Shown here piece after piece: positions 19,201-24,674 of a DNA stretch of 27,591 bases (the first letter of the stretch is position 1; every line of letters begins with the position of its first letter). The DNA lies in contig CAMLNT010000010.1 of assembly GCA_946481425.1 (NCBI GenBank), positions 1 through 27,591 on the forward strand, read 5' to 3'. The notes beneath the pieces were generated by a model that ran no database searches, was not told the origin of the DNA, and saw nothing but the letters and a program-made list of their open reading frames with translations. This DNA is from an uncultured Brevundimonas sp. GTDB lineage: Bacteria; Pseudomonadota; Alphaproteobacteria; Caulobacterales; Caulobacteraceae. A program made the position numbers and the translations under genes.

Positions 19201-19711
19201 TTTCCGGCGGGGCGACCTGATTCACCGTTTGCTGGAACGGCTGCCCGACATCGCACCGGATGCCCGAACCGCAGCCGCCGAACGGCTCCTGTCGCGCGAG
19301 CGCGACCTCACCGACGAGCAGCGCGCCGAGATGATCGCCGCCGCCTTCTCGGTGCTCGACGACGCCCGGTTTGGGCCTGTCTTTGGGCCTGGTTCGCGGC
19401 CTGAGGTCGCCCTGACCGGGTCGGCGCCGGACCTGCCGGCCGGAACCGCCATCAACGGTCGGCTCGATCGCCTCGTCATCACGCCTGAACGTGTGCTGGT
19501 GGTGGACTACAAGACCAACCGTCCCGCCCCCGCCCGCATCGAGGACGCCGACGAGGCCTATGTCCTGCAGATGGCCGTCTATGTCGCGGTCCTGCGCCGC
19601 CTCTATCCCGACCGGCCGGTCGAGGCGGCGCTCGTCTGGACCGACGGCCCCGCCCTGATGCCCGTCCCGCCCGCAATGATTGACGAAGCCCTCGCGCGTC
19701 TGGGAACTTGA
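16256..19711 (+). CDS. addA: Double-strand break repair helicase-nuclease AddA
   Basis: 1151 residues, a UvrD/RecB-type superfamily 1 helicase with a C-terminal nuclease. Motif I ANAGSGKTS (26-34); Ia-like CVTYTKAAAAEM; II LVDEAQDT (about 393); III GDEKQSIYSFQGA; IV LEVSFRST; V VHGAKGLEAPVVILPDT (about 790); VI LLYVALTRARDRIIITG; nuclease motif VLVVDYKTNRP near residue 1082. It powers 3'-5' unwinding and cuts one strand of the broken end. Alphaproteobacteria use AddAB where enterobacteria use RecBCD; the Chi-like sequence for this organism cannot be read from the gene. ATG overlaps the addB stop by four bases. Confidence 0.96.
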   Translation: MSGASILPDPHQIQAADPSRSVFVTANAGSGKTSTLVDRVARLLLEDVEPGEILCVTYTKAAAAEMQSRLFERLGEWSVMDDAGLERSLADLRGQEIRQLGHDALSRARSLFAKALETPGGLKIQTLHAFCEKLLRRFPVEAGVSPRFKVLEDQAAIVLSHAAREDLARAALADPDGLVGQAYSHFAVELDWESFNKLLAMLESERAALADYVARIEQGASPDPYALVGADPETTVAQLEATFVRSVDRQTWLSTAEAMATGSKTDQDCADRMWSADWTFHAILSVFLTTSGEPRKSMATKSAPASAKAWLEELQLKALAAQQVLRAHRIAESTRHVLTLARAHAAFYEQAKDRSGALDFSDLVARTVELLTVRSSAAWVLFKLDGGLEHILVDEAQDTAPAQWDILKALTESFFSGEGAREDRGARMDRTIFAVGDEKQSIYSFQGARPERLAIEAQTYDERVRGAGGEFEGVPLEVSFRSTETVLAFVDTAFDTPERSRALTGRALQTRGRHKANRKGDPGSVELWPLYRDEKIDPPEAWEPVDAEPVESARKRMARDIAREIRRQVMAGAAVQDKRTRQPRPAGYGDFLILVRRRDATFEEIIRALKAEGVPVAGADRLKLSSHIVLDDLLSVARFALFPDDDLSLAEVLRGPLCDVDEEGLYELAGANPDRRKLWRELRDRHAERPDWTHAHDLLRFAVQQRARDPFGFFSALLNRVDGTGRSGRARILARLGREAEEAIDETLNQVLAAEDRGAHDLERCLAELEQADVEVKRELEGPRGEVRVMTVHGAKGLEAPVVILPDTTSRAKAQGPTLLTVEAAGGEAWLMAPGAAGEDCPASADARAARQARVDDETLRLLYVALTRARDRIIITGRANGQSKTGFAEGSWWDVLSGTMTVLGARHIDEDRLRFGDDPTFVAHVAGPTATPSVARPDWLDRPATPDLGARIASPSQMDGQAKAAALSPLAAAQVGSSLGRFRRGDLIHRLLERLPDIAPDARTAAAERLLSRERDLTDEQRAEMIAAAFSVLDDARFGPVFGPGSRPEVALTGSAPDLPAGTAINGRLDRLVITPERVLVVDYKTNRPAPARIEDADEAYVLQMAVYVAVLRRLYPDRPVEAALVWTDGPALMPVPPAMIDEALARLGT

Positions 19712-19788
19712 GGACCGGCCATCCGCTCCCCACATTCGCCTGCCGCCGGAATCAGCTAGGCTGACCGGCCGATCCTGGAGACCTCCCC

Positions 19789-20115
19789 ATGGCCACCGTC
19801 GCCGTCACCGACGCTTCCTTCGACACCGATGTGCTCAAATCCGACAAGCCCGTGCTGGTCGATTTCTGGGCGACCTGGTGCGGACCCTGCAAGCAGATCG
19901 GCCCGGCGCTTGAGCAGATCTCCGACGAACTTGCCGACTCGTTGACCATCGCCAAGATCGACATCGACGACAGCCCCATGACCCCGACCAAGCTCGGCGT
20001 GCGCGGCGTGCCGACGCTGATGCTCTTCAAGGACGGCGAGATCGTCGCCATGAAGGCCGGCGCCATGCCCAAGACCAAGATCGTTGAGTGGCTGGCCGAG
20101 CAGGGCGTCAGCTAA
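19789..20115 (+). CDS. trxA: Thioredoxin 1
   Basis: 108 residues, the classical length. Active site WCGPCK with Cys31 and Cys34, buried Asp in VDFWATW and cis-proline Pro75 in RGVPTLM. Cytoplasmic dithiol reductant for ribonucleotide reductase and others. GGAG (19777-19780) precedes the ATG. It sits 77 bases after addA in the same direction. That gap contains a TTCGCC - 16 bases - TAGGCT pair (about 19736-19763) that could be its own weak promoter, so it may be both read through from addA and separately transcribed. Confidence 0.97.
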   Translation: MATVAVTDASFDTDVLKSDKPVLVDFWATWCGPCKQIGPALEQISDELADSLTIAKIDIDDSPMTPTKLGVRGVPTLMLFKDGEIVAMKAGAMPKTKIVEWLAEQGVS

Positions 20116-20317
20116 GGCCTGATGTCAGGCTAAAAGCACAGCGACAAATCGCCTTGGTGGCCGCCCGGGCGGGATGCCTTTCGGGCCGGCGAGCTGGCAT
20201 CGTCCCTGGGCCTCCACCCTCTGAACTTTCTGAGCCGAAGGGTTCACAAGGGCCGGACCTTTTTCTGCACTGCTGATCCGGCTTCCGGGACCGCTTCGGG
20301 GGCGCTATTCACGGCCC
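20116..20317. other. Intergenic region, trxA / dcd
   Basis: About 200 bases without a gene. Right after the trxA stop is a small hairpin (GCCTG 20117-20121, loop ATGT, CAGGC 20126-20130) with no T tract, at most a weak terminator. There is a 12-bp GC palindrome at 20161-20172 and a T5 run near 20261-20265. I see no convincing promoter, although dcd must have one here or be read through. Confidence 0.3.
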
Positions 20318-21337
20318 ATGACATTTGACCTCAACGCTGCCGGCATTCTGCCGTGCCAGGCCATCGACACCCTGATCGCGACCGGCGCGATCACCTCGGC
20401 CACCCCGTTCGAACCCATTCAGATTCAGCCCGCCAGCCTCGACCTGAGGCTCGGCGGCAAGGGCTGGCGCGTGCGCGCCTCCTTCCTCCCGGGGTCGCGC
20501 ACCGTATCCGAGCGGATCTCGGACGTGATGATGCATTCGATCGACCTGACCTCGTCCGGCGCCGTGCTGGAGAAGGGATGTGTCTACATCTTCGAACTGC
20601 AGGAACGACTGAAGTTGCCGCCCGGCGTGCAGGCGCGGGCCAATCCCAAGAGCTCGACGGGGCGCGTCGATGTCTTCGTCCGCCTGCTGACCGACCGGGG
20701 CTCCTTCGACGACGTGGCTGAAGGCTACGACGGCCCGCTGTACCTCGAGATCGCGCCCCAGACCTTCTCGGTCCTGGTGCGTCCGGGCACCCGCCTGAAC
20801 CAGTTGCGCCTCAAGGTCGGCGATCCGCCCAAGCTGGAAACCCGCGACGTGGGCGTGGACCTGACCGGCGACATCGCCGGCTTCCGCGGTCGCCGCCATG
20901 CCGGCGTCGTCGACCTCGACCACGTCGACGGACACGACCCCCGCGACTTCTGGGAGCCCCTGATCGCGCGACGCGGCGAAATCCTGCTGGATCCAGGCGA
21001 GTTCTACATCCTCGTCTCCAAGCAACCGACCGAGATTCCCGTCGACCAAGCCGCCGAGATGCTGCCCATCGATCCGGCAGTCGGCGAGTTCCGCGTTCAC
21101 TACGCGGGCTTTTTCGATCCCGGCTTCGGCGTGGACGAGGCCCACGGCAAGGGCGCGAAGTCGGTGCTCGAGGTCCGCAGCCACGAGACACCGTTTCTGC
21201 TGGAAGACGGCCAGACGGTCGCCCGCCTCGTATACGAACCCATGACGGAGCGACCGGCGCGCCTCTATGGCGAAGGCGGCTCGCACTATCAGCGCCAGGG
21301 TCTCAAGCTCTCCAAGCATTTCCGGGCTTGGGGCTGA
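20318..21337 (+). CDS. dcd: dCTP deaminase, long tandem-domain form
   Basis: 339 residues, about 1.8 times the E. coli Dcd length and typical of the alphaproteobacterial long form. The first domain has QIQPASLDLRLG (34-45), the active-site loop ANPKSSTGRVD (108-118) and YLEIAPQTFSV (142-152). The second half repeats the dUTPase-like beta fold (LDPGEFYILVS, HYAGFFDPGFG) and ends KLSKHFRAWG. The enzyme converts dCTP to dUTP (and ammonia), feeding dTMP synthesis. Whether the second domain is catalytic or structural cannot be told, but the NPKSSTGR loop is present once only. Monocistronic; a candidate operator for the next operon begins 14 bases after the stop. Confidence 0.92.
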   Translation: MTFDLNAAGILPCQAIDTLIATGAITSATPFEPIQIQPASLDLRLGGKGWRVRASFLPGSRTVSERISDVMMHSIDLTSSGAVLEKGCVYIFELQERLKLPPGVQARANPKSSTGRVDVFVRLLTDRGSFDDVAEGYDGPLYLEIAPQTFSVLVRPGTRLNQLRLKVGDPPKLETRDVGVDLTGDIAGFRGRRHAGVVDLDHVDGHDPRDFWEPLIARRGEILLDPGEFYILVSKQPTEIPVDQAAEMLPIDPAVGEFRVHYAGFFDPGFGVDEAHGKGAKSVLEVRSHETPFLLEDGQTVARLVYEPMTERPARLYGEGGSHYQRQGLKLSKHFRAWG

Positions 21338-21350
21338 GAGACGACAATGA

Positions 21351-21371
21351 ACCTAGACTTTGTGTCTAGGT
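21351..21371. promoter_or_regulatory. Candidate operator: perfect 8-bp inverted repeat
   Basis: Arms ACCTAGAC (21351-21358) and GTCTAGGT (21364-21371) separated by TTTGT. It ends 3 bases before a TTGACA -35 box. No T tract follows, so it is unlikely to be a terminator for dcd. Its position fits a binding site for the small XRE regulator encoded in the downstream operon; that link is inference. Confidence 0.6.
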
Positions 21372-21374
21372 CGC

Positions 21375-21403
21375 TTGACAGGCGCGTCGGCTGTTTGTAA
21401 AGG
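21375..21403 (+). promoter_or_regulatory. Candidate sigma-70 promoter of the XRE/membrane-protein operon
   Basis: Perfect -35 TTGACA (21375-21380), 17-base spacer, -10-like TAAAGG (21398-21403), about 40 bases before the first ATG. The -10 matches TATAAT at only three of six positions, which would suit a regulated promoter. Confidence 0.5.
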
Positions 21404-21444
21404 GTCCTTGTCCTGACCGATTGCCCGGTCCTGGAGAGGTCCTC

Positions 21445-21882
21445 ATGGCGAACCGCATTGCTCCCTGGCGCTGGATCGTAGCCCTGATTGGCCTTTCGCT
21501 CGGCTTCGGCGCCGTCCTGGCCATCTTCGGAGCGATGTCGCGCGAAGCGGGACCGCTGGCCCTCGTCCTCATGGCCCTGGTGGTCACTGGACTAAGCGCG
21601 CTGGCGGTCTGGCTTACGGCCAAATACTGGCGCCGCATCGACGAGGCTGCTCGCGAGGCTCACAAATGGGCCTGGTTCTGGGGCGGCAACATCGCCCTTG
21701 TGCCAGTGATGGTCGGTTTCGTGACGCTGCTGCAGCGACCGGATCTGGGCGCCCCGCTCTGGCCGGGTTTTCCGGCTGAACCGGCCTACTACGTCGCGAC
21801 CGGGGGCCTGATTGTCGTCTTCCTGCTCATGATTGGATACATCCTGGCCTGGATTGGCTGGTGGCTGTGGAAGGGCCGCTAG
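21445..21882 (+). CDS. Four-pass membrane protein, operon gene A
   Basis: 145 residues. ATG 21445 is chosen over an in-frame TTG at 21421 because GGAGAGG lies just upstream of the ATG. Hydrophobic segments at about 12-34, 43-62, 79-98 and 119-142 predict four membrane helices. The central polar loop has the pattern WRRIDEAAREAHKWAWFWGG (about 67-86). An Arg-Arg followed by Asp-Glu just after the second helix recurs in the two other membrane proteins of this operon. No enzyme motif. No named family recognised with confidence; the loop resembles that of DUF2178-type proteins. One base separates its stop from the next start. Confidence 0.85.
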   Translation: MANRIAPWRWIVALIGLSLGFGAVLAIFGAMSREAGPLALVLMALVVTGLSALAVWLTAKYWRRIDEAAREAHKWAWFWGGNIALVPVMVGFVTLLQRPDLGAPLWPGFPAEPAYYVATGGLIVVFLLMIGYILAWIGWWLWKGR

Positions 21883-21883
21883 C

Positions 21884-22315
21884 ATGAAAAACCGCAACAT
21901 CCTCTTCGATGGCCTCGATACCGGCTCGCGACTCGCCTTCGTTCTGAAGCTCGTCGTCGGCCTCGTCTGGTTCGGTCTCGCCTTCGGGGGCGCGCTGCTT
22001 CTGGAGGAAGCGAACCCGGCGCTCCGCTTGACGGGACTAGTCGCCGTCGCGGGGCCGCCAATGCTGTGGCTTCTCGAGCTGCAGCGCCGGGCGCGCGTGG
22101 ACGAGTTGGAGGCGCGCCTCTCGATGGTTGCTCAAGCCCAAGGCTGCTGGTGGGCGGTCACATTCGGCGCCGTGATGTATGCCATAAACGCGTTCTCTGG
22201 CGATGGTGTTGGAGCCGTCCTTCTGGCCCTGCTTCCTCCCGGCGCCTTCCTTTTCGGCGAGACCATGGCGCAGGTTGCGCGCGCCGCCCTGCAGCGCGGA
22301 ATGGATCGAGACTGA
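21884..22315 (+). CDS. Four-pass membrane protein, operon gene B
   Basis: 143 residues from ATG 21884. Predicted membrane segments at about 18-40, 46-64, 88-104 and 108-124. Between the second and third lies the amphipathic LQRRARVDELEARLSMVAQAQG, comparable to the RR-x-DE-xx-R loop of genes A and C. The C-terminus is short and polar (QRGMDRD). Function unknown. Gap of 1 base before and 2 bases after, so it is clearly in the same transcript as its neighbours. Confidence 0.85.
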   Translation: MKNRNILFDGLDTGSRLAFVLKLVVGLVWFGLAFGGALLLEEANPALRLTGLVAVAGPPMLWLLELQRRARVDELEARLSMVAQAQGCWWAVTFGAVMYAINAFSGDGVGAVLLALLPPGAFLFGETMAQVARAALQRGMDRD

Positions 22316-22317
22316 CA

Positions 22318-22518
22318 ATGAAGAGCCGCCTCAAGGTGCTGCGCGCCGAGCGCGACTGGAGCCAGGCCGATCTGGCCGACCGGCTCGGCGTTTCCCGCCA
22401 GACCGTCAACGCCATCGAGACTGGAAAGTACGACCCGTCCCTGCCCTTGGCCTTCAAGATCGGCCGCGTCTTCGGCCTGCCGATCGAATCCATCTTCATC
22501 GACTCGGAGACCGTCTGA
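22318..22518 (+). CDS. Small XRE-family (Cro/CI-type) transcriptional regulator
   Basis: 66 residues that are almost nothing but a helix-turn-helix: RLKVLRAERDWSQADLADRL then GVSRQTVNAIETGKYDPSLPL, ending IESIFIDSE. This matches the YozG-like group of minimal XRE regulators that often sit next to small membrane-protein genes. No sensor domain. It most likely binds as a dimer and regulates its own operon, for which the inverted repeat at 21351-21371 is the obvious candidate site. The stop shares one base with the start of gene C (TGATG), giving tight coupling. Confidence 0.93.
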   Translation: MKSRLKVLRAERDWSQADLADRLGVSRQTVNAIETGKYDPSLPLAFKIGRVFGLPIESIFIDSETV

Positions 22519-23102
22519 TGGGCGCCCTTACCGATACCCCCCAGCCGCTTTGGAAGAAGGCTGTGCTTGGAACAGTGCTGGCTCTGTTCGGCGCCGCCAT
22601 CGGGGCGGGAGTCGCGAGCTTCGCCGGAGATTTCCTCACGCGTTGGGAGGACGAGGCCAACTTCCTGCTGGGGGTGACCCTGATCGCCATGGCGATCATC
22701 ACCGGCGTGGTGATGGCCACCCGCCCATCCAGCACGCCCCGCGACTGCGGCTTCCTGCAGATCGCCGTCCTGTCGCTGGCGGGTCTCATGCTTATGCTTC
22801 CGATCATCCGGCCGGAAGCCCTGCCGCCGATCTGGGCGTTCGGGGCGGTCGTCGGCCTGCTGATTGTGCAGAGCGCGCTGAACCTCTCGCTCTGGCGGCG
22901 GTCCGACGAACTGATGCGCCGCGTGACCGCCGAGACCAGCGCCCTGTCCTTCTGGATTCTCCAGGCGGCCCTGCTGGTCTACGCCGCTGCCGAGCGCCTC
23001 GGCCTTGTCGAAACCATCAGCGGCTGGGGTCTGCTAGCCGTGCTGATGGCCGTCTACCTCGTCGCATCCTGCGTCGCCGCCTGGCGACGCGGCCTGACCT
23101 GA
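22518..23102 (+). CDS. Membrane protein C, DUF2178-like
   Basis: 194 residues. Membrane segments at about 13-35, 49-66, 76-93, 102-120, 142-160 and 167-187 suggest six helices. The loop LSLWRRSDELMRRVTAE (about 119-135) leads into a helix SALSFWILQAALLVYAAAE. This resembles the RRxDEx-xxR...FW pattern of DUF2178 membrane proteins, which are commonly encoded beside YozG-type XRE regulators. The role is unknown; sequestration of the regulator or sensing of membrane state are only ideas. Start overlaps the regulator stop. Confidence 0.85.
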   Translation: MGALTDTPQPLWKKAVLGTVLALFGAAIGAGVASFAGDFLTRWEDEANFLLGVTLIAMAIITGVVMATRPSSTPRDCGFLQIAVLSLAGLMLMLPIIRPEALPPIWAFGAVVGLLIVQSALNLSLWRRSDELMRRVTAETSALSFWILQAALLVYAAAERLGLVETISGWGLLAVLMAVYLVASCVAAWRRGLT

Positions 23103-23137
23103 ACCTCTCACCGCCAAACGTGAACCGGAGTTTTCCC

Positions 23138-24091
23138 ATGTCCCTGCTTTCGACCTTCAACGCCGGCGCCTCGCGCCTGGCCCGTCTCGCTGCCGGCGCC
23201 GCGCTCGGTCTCGGCCTCGTCGCCAGCTTCGCGCCGCAAGCCGCCTTCGCCCAAGAGGCCGCCGTTCCGGCTGTGACGACCACCCAAGCGGCGCCCGCCC
23301 TGTGGGTCGTGCGCGACGCCGACTCGACCATCTACCTGTTCGGCACGGTTCACCTGATGCGTCAGGGAGTCGAATGGATGACCCCCACCGTATCGGAAGC
23401 CTTCAACGGCTCCGAGGAACTGTGGCTCGAGCTCGAGAACCCAGGCGATCAGGCGGCGGCTGCGCCGCTCATCATGCAGCTGGGCCTGTCGCCCCAGACC
23501 CCGCTATCCAGCCTGATGACGCCCGAGGAGTTCGCCGAACTGGATCGCGTCGCCCGCACCATCGGCCTGTCAGGCGCCGCGCTGGATCCGATGCGACCCT
23601 GGCTCGCTGGCCTGACCCTGTCCGTCGCTCCGCTCACGGCCGCCGGTTACGACGCCAACGCCGGCATCGATATGGTGTTGCGCGCCCGCGCCATCGAAGC
23701 CGGCAAGCCGGTCCGGGGCCTCGAGGGCATGGAGCAGCAGCTGCGCTTCTTCGCCTCCATGCCCGAACAGGATCAGCTTAACTTCCTCAAGGACTCCGTG
23801 ACGGGGTTCGACCAGGCGGTGGGCCTGGTCGACCAGATGGCCGGTCATTGGGCGGCCGGTGATCCCGACGCCCTGTTCGGGGTCGGCGGCGCCGAGATGG
23901 CGGCGACCTATCCGTCGCTTTACGCCACCATCCTGACCAACCGGAATGCCGACTGGGCCAACCAGATTCAGGCGGAGATGGAAGGTTCGGGCACGGTCTT
24001 CGTCGCCGTGGGCGCCCTGCACCTGGCTGGTCCCGACAGCGTCCAGTCCCAACTGGCCGCCCGCGGCGTGACCGCCGAACGCCTCCAGTAG
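23138..24091 (+). CDS. TraB/GumN-family exported protein
   Basis: 317 residues from ATG 23138 (CGGAG about 8 bases upstream). Signal peptide of about 38 residues ending AAFA before QEAA. The family marks are the N-terminal LFGTVHLM (68-74, a GxxH motif) and a C-terminal partner GALHLAGPDSV, both thought to form a metal-type active site related to Tiki/EreA/TraB proteins. A Glu pair in ELWLELEN lies between them. Bacterial members are proposed periplasmic hydrolases or proteases, but a substrate is not established. It lies only 35 bases after membrane protein C with no terminator between them, so it may be the last gene of that operon. Confidence 0.88.
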   Translation: MSLLSTFNAGASRLARLAAGAALGLGLVASFAPQAAFAQEAAVPAVTTTQAAPALWVVRDADSTIYLFGTVHLMRQGVEWMTPTVSEAFNGSEELWLELENPGDQAAAAPLIMQLGLSPQTPLSSLMTPEEFAELDRVARTIGLSGAALDPMRPWLAGLTLSVAPLTAAGYDANAGIDMVLRARAIEAGKPVRGLEGMEQQLRFFASMPEQDQLNFLKDSVTGFDQAVGLVDQMAGHWAAGDPDALFGVGGAEMAATYPSLYATILTNRNADWANQIQAEMEGSGTVFVAVGALHLAGPDSVQSQLAARGVTAERLQ

Positions 24092-24113
24092 GCGGCGTCT
24101 GACAGACGCGAAA

Positions 24114-24141
24114 GGCGGCGGGCGCGGCCCGCCGCCTTTTT
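24114..24141 (+). terminator. Strong intrinsic terminator after TraB/GumN gene
   Basis: Arms GGCGGCGGGC (24114-24123) and GCCCGCCGCC (24127-24136), 10 perfect bp with a 3-base loop, followed by TTTTT (24137-24141). Confidence 0.93.
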
Positions 24142-24181
24142 CGTTGCCCGCCGCCCGGCCGGCCACTAGGACAGGCCTGAC

Positions 24182-24256
24182 GCGGGTGTAGTTCAGAGGT
24201 AGAACGTCAGCTTCCCAAGCTGAATGTCAGGGGTTCGATTCCCCTCACCCGCTCCA
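24182..24256 (+). tRNA. tRNA-Gly (anticodon CCC)
   Basis: Complete cloverleaf with encoded CCA. Acceptor GCGGGTG (24182-24188) pairs with CACCCGC (24246-24252). D arm is GTTC-AGAGGTA-GAAC. Anticodon stem TCAGC/GCTGA encloses loop TTCCCAA with anticodon CCC, reading the GGG codon. T arm is AGGGG-TTCGATT-CCCCT. Discriminator T, then CCA (24254-24256). No integrated element or att-like repeat is visible next to it. Confidence 0.96.
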
Positions 24257-24374
24257 GCCCACACATTAAGGTGGCCATATCGGCCGAGCGCTCGCGTACA
24301 ATTCGGCAAGCACGCGCGTTTGCTCACGCCGGGACGCATCCAATCCTGCCAGGGTGCGTTTGGCCGATGATCGC

Positions 24375-24611
24375 ATGGCCTTCAGCGGGAGGGTCGCGAC
24401 GTCAGGGCTTACCCAAGTGTTCAGTTCAGCAGTCCGCGCCGTCTGTCTATCGGCGCCCATCGGCCTGGTGGCCGCCCCATCGATGATCGAGGCCGGTTTC
24501 CCCGCAGCGGACAGCGTCTGGATCGCCGCAGTCATCGCGACGGGCCTGTTCGTCGGGCTGGTCGCGGCTCCGCCGCGCCAAGCGCCGGCGCCGGCGCCGC
24601 GTCGCGACTGA
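24375..24611 (+). CDS. Doubtful small hydrophobic protein
   Basis: 78-codon ORF from ATG 24375 (an in-frame GTG at 24354 is also possible). The second half contains one convincing membrane segment (SVWIAAVIATGLFVGLVAAP) after a weaker hydrophobic stretch, and a Pro/Ala/Arg tail. Third-position G+C rises through the ORF to a coding-like level. Against it: no ribosome site, no recognised family, and a free-standing position between a tRNA and a convergent gene. Could be a decayed or non-coding stretch. Confidence 0.35.
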   Translation: MAFSGRVATSGLTQVFSSAVRAVCLSAPIGLVAAPSMIEAGFPAADSVWIAAVIATGLFVGLVAAPPRQAPAPAPRRD

Positions 24612-24625
24612 CCGGCCAGGAAGAA

Positions 24626-24650
24626 GCCCCGCCGGATGATCCGGCGGGGC
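24626..24650 (-). terminator. Terminator after the autotransporter gene, probably bidirectional
   Basis: Perfect 11-bp hairpin GCCCCGCCGGA (24626-24636) / TCCGGCGGGGC (24640-24650) with a 3-base loop. On the minus strand it is followed by TTCTTCC and lies 25 bases past the stop of the autotransporter gene; on the plus strand it is followed by CCTTCC. Confidence 0.7.
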
Positions 24651-24674
24651 CCTTCCACGAACCGGGTCTATCGA

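Noticed and set aside
21351..21371. Inverted repeat as a dcd terminator.
   Set aside because: Only 8 bp, AT-containing, and no T tract on either side; position against a TTGACA box fits an operator better.
24182..24256. tRNA-Gly as an integration site of a mobile element.
   Set aside because: No integrase, no repeat of the tRNA 3' end and no foreign-looking genes occur nearby in the window.
24266..24658. Minus-strand 130-codon frame after the tRNA.
   Set aside because: It starts inside the terminator hairpin of the autotransporter gene, has no ribosome site and shows Arg/Ala-rich, domain-free composition.
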